From NCBI GenBank assembly GCA_905221615.1, contig CAJNDT010004957.1:434001-498000 (forward strand): 64,000 nt of DNA, in the 5' to 3' direction. The notes below the pieces were generated by a model. The model saw nothing but the letters and a program-made list of their open reading frames with translations, had not been told where the DNA came from and did not search any database. How positions within the stretch are numbered: the first letter of the stretch is position 1; each line of letters starts with the position of its first letter. This document shows, piece by piece, positions 48,070 through 59,977 of this stretch. Position numbers and translations under genes: made by a program. Origin of the DNA: Symbiodinium sp. CCMP2592 (taxonomy: Eukaryota > Sar > Dinophyceae > Suessiales > Symbiodiniaceae).

Positions 48070-49344
48070 GCCACCTGCCCCCACTGAATTCATTGCCTGC
48101 GTGCGTGGCTCCAGTAAAGATGATTAAAGATGTAGATGTAGATGTTAGTTAGCAGGGGGCTAAGAGAAGTTAGTTGTTTATCCCGTCTTTCTCTTGATCC
48201 TGCTGATGCTTGCGCAACTTCTGAGTGGGGTATAGGGAAGGGAGGGGATGGGACGGGAAGGAAAGGATAGTGGGGGAAGAGGGGAGAGGAAGAGGGAGGG
48301 AGGGAGGGAGGGAGGGAGGGGAAGGGGGAGGGGCAGGGTGGGGCAGGGGAGTGTGTGGACAAGCATGTGCGGGGGGGGTCCCTGTGGGGCCCAGCCGATG
48401 CTCATGATGCTGGCCTGCTAAGATTGTGCCTGTGGCCTAAGTTAGGATATAGATGTTAGTAACCCCCTTATAACCCCGCTGTAACCCCCTTACATCTTTG
48501 CCATCCATGTAGTAAGTCCCTACTAACTTGGGGGAAGTTAGTAGAAGGTTGGTTGGAAGAAATAGAAGTTACTAACTTAAGTTAACTTTTTAGCTAACTT
48601 ATTCTAACTTATGTTAACTTATGTTAACTTATGTTAACTTATTCTAACTTTGTTTGTTTTATGTCGGTTTTGTGTTAAATGGTTTTCGTTGTTTGTCACT
48701 GATGCTGTTCTTTTCTGTGCTCCACAAAGATAAGAGCAGATGCTATGGGCTTAGGGGGTTCAGGTGTTTAGGACCACCACCATCACCAGCACCAGCACCA
48801 GCATCAGCACCACCACCAGGGTTATAGGGTTTAGGGGGTATAGGGTACGGTGTGGAGTGTAGAAACACTATCACCACAGCATTCACCAACACCAACACCA
48901 CCGCCGCAGCCACCACCACAACAACAACAGCAGCAACAACAGCAACCACCACGACAACAACAGCACCACCACCAACAGCAACAACAACAGCATGTCTAGG
49001 ACGTTAGGAACACCACTAGCGCATGTTTAGAGTTCAGGGTAGTTTAGGGGCTTGGGTTTGGGGTGTAGGGCTTGGGAAACCTCCGCCAGCACCACCGCCA
49101 GCACCAGCACCAGCCCCAGCGCTAGCGGAAGTGCCAGCACCAGCACCAGCACCCACCAGCACTAGCACCAGCACCAGCACCTAGCACCAGCACCAGCACC
49201 AGCACCACCGCCGCCGCCGCCCCCACCACCAGCACCACCACCACAGCAGCACCACCAGCACCAGCACCACCGACACCACCATCAGCAACCCCCACCGCCC
49301 GCGCCACCACCGCCAGCACCACCCCCGAGTTCATAAAGCCAGGA

Positions 49345-49770
49345 ACCAGGCCGGATAAGTTCAGAAAAAGTTCATATTTCCAGGCCTGAAAAGTTCATAA
49401 AAAGTTCATATTTCGTGGCCTGAAAAGTTCATAAAAAGTTCATATTTCGAGGCCCGAAAAGTTCATAAAAAGCTCATATTTCCAGGCCGGAAAAGTTCAT
49501 AAAAAGTTCATATTTCCAGGCCGGAAAAAGTTCATATTTTTAGTGTTTTATTGGTATTTACAATGAATCCAAGCCTGAAAAGTTCATATTTCGAGGCCTG
49601 AAAAATTCATAAAAAGTTCATATTTCGAGGCTGGAAAAGTTCATAAAAAGTTCATATTTCCAGGCCTGAAAAGTTCATAAAAAGTTCATATTTCCAGGCC
49701 TGAAAAGTTCATAAAAAGTTCATATTTCCAGGCCTGAAAAGTTCATAAAGAGTTCATATTTCCAGGCCTC
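49345..49770. repeat. 33-bp satellite inside the 2.2-kb element
   Basis: Units of GGCCTGAAAAGTTCATAAAA / AGTTCATATTTCCA repeat about 12 times with CCTG/CCGG and CCA/CGA variants, interrupted once near 49540-49575. Confidence 0.9.
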
Positions 49771-49794
49771 GGAATTGGAGCCGGCTAGCACTCC

Positions 49795-50300
49795 ACCCCC
49801 TGATTCGCCCCACCACCACCACACCACCCCACCACCTCACCACCACCCCACCACCCCACACCACCCCCACCACCCCACCACCCCCCACCACCCCACCACT
49901 CCCACACCACCACCCCACCCCAGCCCGCCCTTTACACCCCACCCACCCCACACTTTACCACCCCACCCCAACCCACCACACCCTACCGCCCCACCACCCC
50001 ACTACCCGGTGCGTGGGGTGGTGGTTGGTGATGTGGGTGGTGGGTGGTGGATGGTGGGTGGGTGGGTGGGTGGGTGGTGGGTGGTGGGCGGTGGGTGGTG
50101 GGTGGTGGGTGGCGGGTGGCGGGTGGCGGGTGGTGGGTGGTGGGTGGTGGGTGGTGGTGGTGGGTGGTGGGTGGTGGGTAGCGTGGGTGGCGTGGGTGGC
50201 GTGGGTGGCGTGGGTGGCGTGGGTGGCGTGGGTGGCGTGGGTGGCGTGGGTGGCGTGGGTGGTGTGGGTGGCGTGGGTGGCGTTGGTGGTGGCTGGTGCA
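49795..50300. repeat. CCACCCCA / GGTGGGTGG low-complexity tracts inside the 2.2-kb element
   Basis: C-rich CCACCCC repeats to about 50000 face G-rich GGTGGGTGG repeats to about 50300, so the tract can fold on itself. It includes an 11-fold GGTGGCGTG array (50180-50290). Confidence 0.85.
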
Positions 50301-50603
50301 GCGCCGAAAATTTCTATGGATGCACTAATCAGCTGCGCGCAAAGTTTTGCTGGGAATGGATTTGCCGCATTTTGGTGTGGGTGGTGGCTGGTGGGTGGTT
50401 GGTGGTGGCTGGCGATGGCCACCGCTTCACCACCCGCTACCACCACCCACGACCCCGCCACCCCATCGTTGTTTCTTGTAACCCACAAGTTCACTTTTGC
50501 TAACTTATGTTAACTTTCTTTAACTTTTGCTAACTTTTTATCTAACTTACCTAACCCCCTAGTAACATCTATATCTTAACTTAAGCCAAACGCACAATCT
50601 TAG

Positions 50604-50900
50604 TGGGTGTGGGGGCCGCATTGTCCGGACAACGCCCGGGGCCCAGCTGATGCTCATGATGTTGGTTTCGGTGTGGCGGCCGCATTGTCCGGACAACGCC
50701 CGGAGTCCAGCTGATGCTCATGATGTTGGTTTCGGTGTGGGGGCCGCGTTGTCCGGACAACGCCCGGGGTCCAGCTGATGCTCATGATGTTGGTTTCGGT
50801 GTGGGGGCCGCATTGTCCGGACAACGCCCGGGGTCCAGCTGATGCTCACGATGCTGTGTCCGGGCGCACGCGGCTGTCCGGACAGGCTTGCTGCACCGGA
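50604..50900. repeat. TTGTCCGGACAA minisatellite (right arm)
   Basis: Reverse-complement counterpart of 14166-14545, with units of GGGGGCCGCATTGTCCGG, ACAACGCCCGGGGTCCAGC and TGATGCTCATGATGTTGG. Confidence 0.9.
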
Positions 50901-51488
50901 GGGGTGTCGGACAGCTGTCTGGACAGCCCGTCTTGCTGCAACCCACCCAACTTTTGAAACCGGTGTCTGAACAATTGAGGAATTATACTGTTTCCAAGGA
51001 TAAGCAAATAATTTTTGAACTTCGCCCAACTTGAAAACATTTCTTTGCTCCAATCCTTTCCGTCCCTCTCAGCTCTCAGCCCCCCCCCTCCCCTCCTCCT
51101 TCCACTCCCATCCTTCCCTCCTCCTCCTCCTCCTCCTCCTCCTCCTCCTCCTCCTCCTCACCGTGTCGTAAGGGGCAGGTGGGGTACACGAAGAAAAAAA
51201 ACGATTTCTACACACGTGCATACCTCTTCTACTTAAACTGGAGGAGATTAGATTGGATGATATTTTGTGTGTATATATATATATATATGTAATGTGTTTG
51301 TGCTCTTCTTCATGCAGCTGTGTGCTACTGGGTGGGTGTGTGTGGCTGGGTCTTTGAGGTAACTCGGGCAGGATGGGGGTGGGGTGGGAGTGGGTGAGCG
51401 GGTGAGTGGGTGAATGGCCGACTGAGAGGGATGGGTGAATGGTAGGATGGTGGATTTGTGGGTGGATGCATGGACGCATGGATGCATA

Positions 51489-51601
51489 TGTATATGTATA
51501 AGTATATGTATAAGTATATGTATAAGTATATGTATAAGTATATGTATAAGTAGATGTATATGTATATGTATATGTATAAGTATATGTATATGTATATGTA
51601 T

Positions 51602-51648
<47 letters not shown>

Positions 51649-51676
51649 CATATATATATATATATGTATATATGTG
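51489..51676. repeat. TATG/TA microsatellite (right arm)
   Basis: TATGTATAAG hexamer-type repeats followed by a TA run, expanded relative to the left-arm copy at 13470-13572. Confidence 0.9.
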
Positions 51677-51732
51677 CTATCACCAACCTCTACTAATGCC
51701 TAGTCAGCCTGGCAGGCTTTCCTGGGTGGGGC

Positions 51733-51845
51733 GCGTTATCGCAACGCAGTCTCCACCCATTTGCTAACACTAACCTCTACGGGGCGCGTTATCGCAACGC
51801 AGTCCCCACCCTTTCATTTTTTTTAGCGTGCGCTATCGCAGCGCA
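51733..51845. repeat. Cluster of three covarying short hairpins (right arm, outer)
   Basis: GCGTTATCGCAACGC (51733-51747 and 51786-51800) and TGCGCTATCGCAGCGCA (51829-51845), mirroring 13299-13411. Confidence 0.85.
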
Positions 51846-53202
51846 TCGCTGGCAGTGAAGTTCGCGATGACGGCGTCCCCGTGCTTGCCTGCAGGGCCCT
51901 GAAAGATGCGAGGTTAAGGTTTAGGGCTACTCTGAATGTAGGGTTCAGGGTTGTGGGTTCAAGGGCCATAAGGACGCGAGGTTGCTGGGGTCTAGGGTGT
52001 GCAAGGTTTAGAGTTTAGGGTTTGTTCACGTATAGTGTTTAGGGTCAAAGAGCATTCAGGTCTAAGATTTTACGTTTGGGGGGTTAAGGTCGGGATCCCG
52101 ACAACTAAACTTTAAAACCCAAGCCTCAACTCCAAACGCTCGAAATCCCTGCAACAAACAGATCAAAGAGATGATTACAGCCCTTCTTAGACCCTACAAA
52201 ACCAACTCTCTAGGACCCTTCAGAGAAATTCATGTGATATCACAGTATGATATGATATAACATGATATAATAAGATGCAACATATGTATCCTCTACGACG
52301 GATGCATGCATGCACGTATGCACGCCCGTGAATCCCAAAAGTCAGAGTTATAACTTATACTGCTAGAGGCTTCGTGCTCTTGCTGACATGCATCATGTGT
52401 GAGCAAAGATGCAGACGCAGCTCGAGAACGCAGGTTGCATTGTGTCACAGCTTTGTATCTCGGATGGAAACAGTCTCTCGGATGGAAGCAGTCTAAGTTC
52501 ACAGATGTCATAAGTTTTCGCAAAAAAAGACAAAACCTCCGAGACTCCGATTCTAGAATAATAGTCACAGGCGCAGAGACAAAAACATTCCAGTGGATTT
52601 CGAGAAAAAAAAGAGTGCTCACAGATTTCTCGCAAAACATCAAATCGAAAATACTGTCTTTGTCACTGTTTAAAACCCATCCGGTACACATCTCCATGTG
52701 TCGAAACAAATTAGATGTATTTCGTTTTCCGAGTGTTTGCTAGCAATCCCTACCACAACAATGCACGGGGGAACGCTTCATTCTTTCATTCCCGGCTAAC
52801 CAAAGGCAAGAATACTCCTGAAGTATGAACCCCCCCCCCCCCCTCAATACCCCTGGAGTAAGGCCCCCCCCCCCCCCCTCAATAGTCCGAGAGAACGAAC
52901 CCCCCCCACCCCGCTAACGGCGCTATCTGAACTACATGAAAATACCGAGTACAAAAGCATATATCCGAAAAGTTCGAATCTACGTCACGTACTCAGCTGA
53001 ATCAGATAGCTGTGGCTTTCTGACCAAGCTGCTACCTCCGAAGCCCAAGAAGTGAACTGGCTTCAGGGTTTAGGATTTACTCTTTTTTCCGCTTTGGCAT
53101 CAATCGCTCCTGTTCTGCTAGCCGCAGGACCAGGAGGGACTGGGACTACAGCAGAAGCTGTCGAAAAAGGAAGCTTCGCACTTCTCACTTCTGACTGATT
53201 TA

Positions 53203-53312
53203 TGTAGGAACCGGATTAAGAAGCCTTGGGCCTTTATTCGGGTTCTTTATGTGAATCCTACTATTTTGGGGGTTATATTATAGGCCCAGGGTTTCTAAAT
53301 CAGGTTCCTACA
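53203..53312. repeat. MITE copy 1, 110 bp, TTA target duplication
   Basis: The ends are inverted: TGTAGGAACCGGATTAAG and the complement of TAAATCAGGTTCCTACA, enclosing GCCTTGGGCC...GGCCCAGGG. TTA flanks both sides, typical of Tourist/PIF-Harbinger-like MITEs. A second copy is at 59873. Confidence 0.7.
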
Positions 53313-53919
53313 TTACCTTTTTGTTGCGGTAGGGTGGGTTTAGAATTTAGAGCTAGGTAAAACCCAGGCCCTATGATCGCAGACAGCAAGTTCTCAACAA
53401 GGACTGTCTCCATCGCTGCGCTGCACTCTACACCCTGCAGCACCCAAGAGCCCAAAAGCCCTCAACCTCGACTGCTACATGGGTTGTCCCCCAGGTTTTT
53501 GCACGCATCTCCCTGCGCGTTTTCGACAGCTTTGGAAGCCAGTTGTCCGACTGAGTCGACTTGAGGTATAAAAGTTGTATGGAAGCCCAGGTCATGCTTT
53601 GATCGAGTGATCAGGGCGTGATAGCAGTTTTGTGAAGTTTGTAAGTTTCATGGAAGTTGCATATTGTTATATAAGGGGTCATGAAGGGCTTAAGAGGTTG
53701 ATGGCTTTGGGCATGCAGATGCCAAAGCTGAGTTGCCCAGTTGATGAGACAAGAAAAACATGCAGTGTTCTGGGTTATGTAACCGACAAACTGAGATTAA
53801 CAACGTGAGATGCGAACTGGGGGGTGGCTGCAAGTGTTGCTGTGTCCTCGGGCTTAGAGGCTACTGAGGATACGAAACTGTGAGCCAGGTAATTGTTGGC
53901 GGTGGCAGTCGTGGTGATG

Positions 53920-54043
53920 GTAGCAGCAGCAGCAGTAGCAGCGGTAGTAGCAGTCGTAGCATTCGTAGTAGAAGTAGAAGTAGTAGTGGCAGTAGTGGTA
54001 GCAGTAGCAGTAGCAGTAGCAGTAGCAGTAGCAGTAGCAGTAG

Positions 54044-54101
<58 letters not shown>

Positions 54102-54324
54102 TGTGGTAGTAGTAGCAGTACTGGTAGCAGTAGTGGTAGCAGTAGTAGTAGCAGTAGTAGCAGTAGTAGCAGTAGTAGTAGCAGTAGTAGCAGTAGTAGC
54201 AGTAGTAGCAGTAGTAGCAGTAGTAGCAGTAGTAGCAGTAGTAGCAGTAGCAGTAGCAGTAGCAGTAGCAGTAGCAGTAGTAGTAGTAGTAGTAGCAGTA
54301 GTAGTAATAGTAATGGTGGCAGTG

Positions 54325-54393
<69 letters not shown>

Positions 54394-54530
54394 ATAACAA
54401 TAATAGTAGTAGTAATGGTAGTAGTAGTGGTAGTAGCAGCAGCAGCAGCAGTGGCAGTAGCAGTGCGAGTAGTAGTCGGACTAGGAGTAGTAGTAGCAGC
54501 AGCAGCAGCAGCAGTAAAGTAATAGCCAGC
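53920..54530. repeat. AGT/AGC trinucleotide block of about 600 bp
   Basis: Almost pure AGT and AGC triplets with a few AAT/GGT variants. They give poly-Ser, poly-Val/Ala and, antisense, poly-Leu open frames, all by-products of the repeat. Confidence 0.95.
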
Positions 54531-54592
54531 AGCGGCAGACTAGTATGTGTACTGTATACGTGCATGTGTATATACGTATACATATAAACACA

Positions 54593-54625
<33 letters not shown>

Positions 54626-55861
54626 AATTGGAGTATCAAATGAATGTTTAAGTACACAACTCAATAAATGTGATCAACTTTGTATCCTCGCATCGATACC
54701 TGCTTGTCGGGTATCATGGGGAACTAACAATTAAACTTTTTGGTTATATAGGGAATACATAGGAACTATACTACCCAAAACAGGTTGAAGGTTGCCTATT
54801 CTACTGCTAGGGACATATGTATTCACGAACAGGAAGTAACCTTGGCTCCATCACCAAGCCGGGTCCAAAAGGGACGCCTGGGGCTTCGCCCAGACAGCCG
54901 GACAGCTTCTGAAAAGTGGAAACAGGCGATAGGGTTTAGGGTTTTCACGGGTCTTCAAAGGTATGCGATTCAGGGTTTCATAAGGCCTTCATAACAGTTT
55001 ATAGGACCTTCGGTTTTCATACGGTTTCTAGGATCTTAGGGTCTAGAGTTTTAGAAGGGATTTACGTTGGGCATTTCGAACCCACTTAAGCGGTCAGGGT
55101 GGGGTGGTGCGATTCGGCTTAAGGCTTGAGAACTTTAGGGTGTCAAGGCTTGTAGGCACAAGCGAGATAGCACTGGAGCTTTCAGGAAAAGGGCTTTAGG
55201 GGTTGCGAAGGCTTTAAGTCTGCGATATGGGCGATGCCAAGCAGCATGCCACGCACGATTTCACTCACCGTTTGACCGTGCTAATTACAAGCTCGGCTGT
55301 CCCTGTCCACGTCTGTTCCGCTAATTTTAAAAAGCCTTGCGTCTCGCCGCACAAGCCACTATCGAACAATGCTGGGCTGCCGCTGAAACCCCTCTCTGGT
55401 CTCAAACTCGCACCCTACACCTAAGCTGCCATCCTGCAGAAAGCAGAATTTGGGCACGCAGCCGATGCCCAGAGGGTCAATAATCCCGGAGCTTCGAAAG
55501 ATGTGGGGTTTGGAGTGTCAATACCCGGGGCGCGGACGATGAAGTTCATGATGTCAAGAAATAAGCCGAAACCCCAAACCGAGTGTAGAGGGTAGGGATT
55601 TTGGGCCATGTAGGGTGTCGATCAAAATCCTCCTAGAAGCGGAGCCCTGTCCTGTGATTTTTCGCTTCAAAGCGGCCCTTCTCTTGGTGCTTACTACCGC
55701 TTATTCAGGTTCAGTGTTACTGTTAAGGTTGGCTAGGTGGGGCTTTTAAAGCCTTTGAAAAATATTAGTAAAAAAGATCCTCTTTAGCCCAATAAGGGAA
55801 AATATAAAATGTCCCAAAGCCCTACCTAGTTGGTGTCGCGTTCTCAGATCCTTCGGTTCTG

Positions 55862-55993
55862 CTTGGAGGGTCGCGGGACTTAGTAAGTAGGTAGTAAGTA
55901 GACTTATAAGTACCCTAAAAGGGACTCTAATTGGGGTAATGGTACTTATAAGTCCCTAAAATAACCAGTTACTAAGTCCCCCGACCCTCCAAG
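55862..55993. repeat. Fold-back element with 25-bp arms and an inner ACTTATAAGT pair
   Basis: CTTGGAGGGTCGCGGGACTT (from 55862) is mirrored by AAGTCCCCCGACCCTCCAAG (to 55993) with one mismatch. Inside, ACTTATAAGTACC (55902-55914) mirrors GGTACTTATAAGT (55941-55953). MITE-like. Confidence 0.75.
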
Positions 55994-56073
55994 TGGTACC
56001 CGGACAAGTTGAGTTTTCCTGAGCAGTCCCGAGCTCGAAACCGCACAGACAGCAGCGAACACCTCCTTCAAAA

Positions 56074-56157
56074 CCCTATGTCGCCATCGCAAAACTACCC
56101 CCACCCCTAAGCCCTTCATATACCCTATGTCGCCATTGCAAAACTACCCCCACCCCC
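56074..56157. repeat. Two-copy 49-bp direct repeat
   Basis: CCCTATGTCGCCATCGCAAA at 56074 recurs at 56123 with one substitution, both continuing ACTACCCCCACCCC. Confidence 0.8.
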
Positions 56158-56983
56158 ACCGGCACAAAAACACTAAGCTAAACTAAACTGAAGAAGATGA
56201 GAGCCGCAGGGCCCCTTTTTGCGCAGCAGCCCAGACTAAGAGCCTGCAACGGCTCCAAGCTGCGTCCAGGATCCGAGGGCACCGGACAACTTGTCCGGGG
56301 CAAGGGGAGCGATTTCTAGCTCATGAGGCGGATTTTTCTAAAGGATATGCAATGTATTTATGATTCGTACCTCTAGAAATCCGTAATGGACATGAACAAG
56401 TGTCCCAAAGCGCAATCGCAGTGGCAAACTCGCTACCATGACCATCACCATCATCTTTGGGCCGTTACTATCGCATAGGTTATGGTCACCACCATTATAT
56501 ACAACCGAAGCATCATCGACATCAACACCATCATCGCCACAGTCATCCTAACCATCGCCAGCATGGTCCCGACGACCCATCCTCCTCCTCCTCCTCCTCC
56601 TTCTCCTCCTCCTCATCATAATCATCATCAAGAGCAGGATCACCTCATCAGCAGCATGATGATGACGATCAACATCATCCTGACCATCAGACCCAGCTAG
56701 GTGGCCACGGATAGAGGCCAGCACGACTACGGTTGCCCCTCTGCCCAGAATCCTGTAAGCCTCCAGGCCCTCGAATCCAGCAAGCTCGTCGAAAGGCAGA
56801 GCTGCACCCTGGGAGGATCAAAGTTTAGGCAACAAAAGTCAGTTGCAACTACCACCACGAGAGGTGCCGGTGTCATACGGTACCCGGTAGTACTTAGCCG
56901 GTAATAATCGTGTATTTGGTGATCTGGAGCACGGAACAAGGTCACAGCTCTGCACGAAGCAGAAGCACTCTGCTCTGCCCCGC

Positions 56984-57442
56984 TCACTGGAGCACCAGCA
57001 GTCCCGCCACAGCCGAGGCGCCGGACACCGCCGCGAAGCGGACGCTGTTACCGGCATCCGTGGAGGTGCCCCCTGTGCAGGTCACATCACTACCGATGCT
57101 CAGGTCCTGAACGCAGGAGTCACCAAAGCCACAGGGGCCCCACCAGTCTGGGTCCTGAGAGGGCTGGGTGGCGGCTTCGTTCGTGGAGGGGCAGGAGACG
57201 GTGGCCACCGAGGCAGTGCCCCCATTCTTGCACGTGACGTTTGCCGTGGCACCAGCAGCGATGTTGGCCATGCCGCCGAAGTCCCATGTGCTAGGTGCTG
57301 CCGGCGCGCACTTGGGTGGGCTTGTCATCCAGACCCACTTGGCGGAAACGCTGCTCATGCCGGCCTGGAGGAAGAGGAAGGGCAGAAAGTTCGCCACTGC
57401 AGCACCCAAAAGGGTGGCCCCGATGTTTCGGATGACGGCCAT
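56984..57442 (-). CDS. Small secreted or GPI-anchored protein, 152 aa
   Basis: I start at the ATG 57442 (MAVIRNIGATLLGAAVANFL), which opens a hydrophobic signal peptide of about 30 residues; the frame is open to 57550 but upstream residues are not signal-like. The mature part is rich in Cys, Ser, Thr, Gly and Trp (CKNGGTASVATVSCPSTN, DPDWWGPCGFGDSCVQDL), with about eight cysteines that could form disulphides. It ends in a short hydrophobic tail (AAVSGASAVAGLLVLQ) like a GPI-anchor signal. No introns are needed. The family is not recognised. Extracellular or cell-surface location is inferred. Confidence 0.6.
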   Translation of the reverse strand: MAVIRNIGATLLGAAVANFLPFLFLQAGMSSVSAKWVWMTSPPKCAPAAPSTWDFGGMANIAAGATANVTCKNGGTASVATVSCPSTNEAATQPSQDPDWWGPCGFGDSCVQDLSIGSDVTCTGGTSTDAGNSVRFAAVSGASAVAGLLVLQ

Positions 57443-58279
57443 ACCGAAGCACCTGGTGTCTATGCTGGAGCTTGAGAAGCGGTTTGTTGCAAGGCTGCGG
57501 ACGCAAGTCGTGAAGCAGAAGTGCGACTTGTCACAAACGATCTTCCTCAAATGCTACATCCAGAAGGCAACGCTGAGTTTCTCAAGAGACTGGAATGGCT
57601 AAAGTTGATTGAGGCCATCCCTATTGCAACTTGATTTGAGTCATTCGTTGGGGCTAGTTGCAATGTAAGAAAGGGCTTGACTGTAGGGTACACTCCGATT
57701 TAGGCATGGGAGTATTAATACTGTGCTCTAAAGCCCGGGTATAGCATAATACACTGCTTCGGCATTGGATTGGCGGTCATCAGAAGTTTTCCTTGAGTCT
57801 TCAACTTGCCCAAAAGCGTAAAACACGGTTGGCTTTGGCTTTCTAAAGTCCTCACCCCAAAAAACACCTTGAAACCTGAAACATCCTAAGCCCTAAATTA
57901 AATGCCCTCAAGCCCACAAGAACTCCGAAAAAAACACTAATAAGGCCCCTAGAAAGATCCTCCAAACACCTGCAATAAAGGCCCTGTAGTATAGAACCCT
58001 ACCATAAATCCTTGATAGACCCTTTTGAAGGAACCCTTTAAAAGAACCCTGTTCCTCCAAAACACTGTAGCAATCTAACGCACGACCGCTCTGAGCGGGC
58101 CTCGCGGATTTTCTCGCGAGCCGTATGAGCTGCACCATGCTCTTCCTGAGCATAGGCTTTATCTAGGATGCCCAGTAAGCTAGGAATAAAAGGGCTCCCT
58201 TTTTGAGAACCTAGAACCTAGGACTACAAAAGGGGAATAAGGGTACTACTGGGCACGCCAGATATTTGTAGGCTCCAGC

Positions 58280-58318
58280 GGCTCCATGGTAATTCCCTTT
58301 TTGGGATGACCTTATAGG
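58280..58318. repeat. Half copy of the GGCTCCAT fold-back family
   Basis: GGCTCCATGGTAATTCCCTT then TTTGGGATGACC closely follows the left half of the fold-back at 60788-60873 (GGCTCCATTGTAGTTCCTTT). Confidence 0.5.
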
Positions 58319-58497
58319 TTTCGACGCTCACACTCGCACAAGGCAGGCAAGTGACCTTATAGGTTTAGGGTTTAGGGCAGATGGATCGAAACTCTATACC
58401 TAGAGGCCTCTTGGCCCAAAGGGGTTCTAGGTATTGTTATGGGGGATACGTCCTCAAATCATGCTAGTAATTCCGAATATGGAAACCCTACAGGCTT

Positions 58498-58552
58498 TAC
58501 CTGGAGGCTCCATAGTACTTGCTTTGTGAAATAACTATGGAGCCTCTAGGTA
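58498..58552. repeat. Short inverted repeat, GGCTCCATAGT family
   Basis: TACCTGGAGGCTCCATAGT (58498-58516) is mirrored by ACTATGGAGCCTCTAGGTA (58534-58552) with one mismatch. Confidence 0.7.
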
Positions 58553-59527
58553 TTAGGGTTTTGGCTCGGGAAATAGAGTTATGGACTTAGTTTCGGGTTT
58601 ATAGGGGTTGCGGGCTTCAAACTGATGGCTTTAGGGTTTTGAGGAGTTTCAGGGTTAAGAGCAAAATCGACACGGGCTTCTTCCTGTGCGGCAGCATCCT
58701 GAGCCAGAAGATTCTGCTTTGTGTGGAACTTCATGGAACTTCAGAAGTCCAGACCGTGCAGCTCATGATTCCATCGTATGGATATGGAGTCGTTGGCAAT
58801 TTTGTTGCTCTGGGTGGGGTGTGGGTTATGGCTGCAGCGTCTTATACATATTCGGTACGTCGCAAACAGCTTCGCACTTATCTTTGCTCAGATTGGACGG
58901 GACACGTAGGTCCATGTTTGAACAAGTCATGCCTCGATGAATCCCGTAATCCCATAGCTCCGAACCACCTTTGCCGATAACAGCGTCAACCTCATCTGCT
59001 TAAGCTTGCAGGATTCCCATTCGCCTGATGTACCGCCACATCCAAGTCGGGCGCATCCTGGTGCCCAGAGTCTGTGTGTGGATGTTGGTTTGTCCGGATA
59101 TACTGTGATGTTTAGACAAACAAGGAAAATATCCTATACACTATATAAGCAGAAGGATTCTCGATTATGCATGAGCAAGACTTCGCATCGTCATATCTGT
59201 AGCCTTAATTCGAGCAGATCGGCAACAGACATGATGGCCCTAAAAGATTCTCTTGGCAGCATCCGTCCAGTAGACTCGATGAGGAGAAACTTACGAAAGA
59301 AGTTCTTTGATGGTTCCTGTCAAGTGGGATCGTATAAGGGCACCATGTGGGTTCAAGGGTTACTGATCCAAACCGTAGCCTAAGCCCCAAACCTCGAGCA
59401 CAACTCTGCAGGCCTACCAACTTGCCAAACACCTTGTCAACATGTCCATACCTTGAAAACCTTCGAACCTGGACTCTGAGCCCTGCGCATAAGACCTGAA
59501 CAGTATGTATATCTGTGTATATCTATT

Positions 59528-59562
<35 letters not shown>

Positions 59563-59673
59563 TCATATGTATGTACATATACATGTACGCTGTATGTTCA
59601 TGTACATCTAGTGTAGCAAGCATGTTGGCGTGTATGTAGGTGTGTGTATGTACAACGTATATACATACGTATA

Positions 59674-59724
<51 letters not shown>

Positions 59725-59872
59725 GTATACATGCTAAGCCCTCCTTATGTAATCCGACACCGAAACTGGAACGTCCTCCTCTGCACTGCTTCGGCGAGGG
59801 CACCACCTGCCTGTCGGCTGATCTTTGGTGGCCTCTTCGTCCTTGCAAGGTCGAACATGCTCTCAAGGGTCA

Positions 59873-59977
59873 TGTAGGAACCGGCTTGAGAAACCTTGGG
59901 CTTTTATTTTGCCTCCTTATATGAATCCTACTATTTTGGGGTTATAGGCCCAAGGTTTCTTAACCAGGTTTCCTACA
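59873..59977. repeat. MITE copy 2, 105 bp
   Basis: Same termini and core as 53203-53312: TGTAGGAACCGG..TTGAG, CCTACTATTTTGGGG in the centre, ending CCAGGTTTCCTACA. The flanks are TCA and TTA, so the 3-bp duplication is imperfect. Confidence 0.7.

Larger units (their letters stand above)
48418..50603. mobile_element. 2186-bp non-autonomous TIR element made largely of simple repeats
   Basis: The termini are about 41-bp inverted repeats, both beginning CTAAGATTGTGC and ending GATATAGATGTTA, with four to five mismatches. Subterminal TTAACTTATG / GCTAACTT words lie at both ends (48570-48650 and 50498-50560). The interior is ACC/CAG repeats, a 33-bp satellite, CCCCA- and GGTGG-rich runs, with no coding evidence. 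The left arm carries the uninterrupted site (14517-14546), which shows a 2-bp TG duplication. It was inserted after the arms were duplicated, or lost from one. The subterminal words resemble those of the 9.58-kb transposon, but the termini differ. Confidence 0.8.
44912..52812. repeat. Right arm of the large inverted repeat
   Basis: Reverse complement of 12325-18026, expanded by insertions: a palindrome-bearing segment (about 45345-45570), the 2.2-kb TIR element (48418-50603) and a longer AT microsatellite. The inner boundary is near GAAGACGTCTGGGC (44912-44926), and the outer one near CCGGCTAACCAAAGGCAAG (52794-52812). Confidence 0.9.
53320..56980. other. Gene-poor stretch
   Basis: No gene I can support. 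The open frames at 53373, 54785 and 55227 lack motifs. The stretch contains a trinucleotide block, a fold-back and heptamer remnants. Confidence 0.45.

Noticed and set aside
49775-50503. His/Pro- and Gly/Val-rich open frames of 166-242 codons
   Set aside because: They span C- and G-rich simple repeats inside the 2.2-kb TIR element.
53861-54664. Poly-Leu, poly-Ser and poly-Val/Ala open frames
   Set aside because: Direct translation of an AGT/AGC trinucleotide repeat in different frames.
58639-58980. 113-codon plus-strand frame
   Set aside because: No motif, no homologous exon structure and surrounded by repeat DNA; not enough to call a gene.
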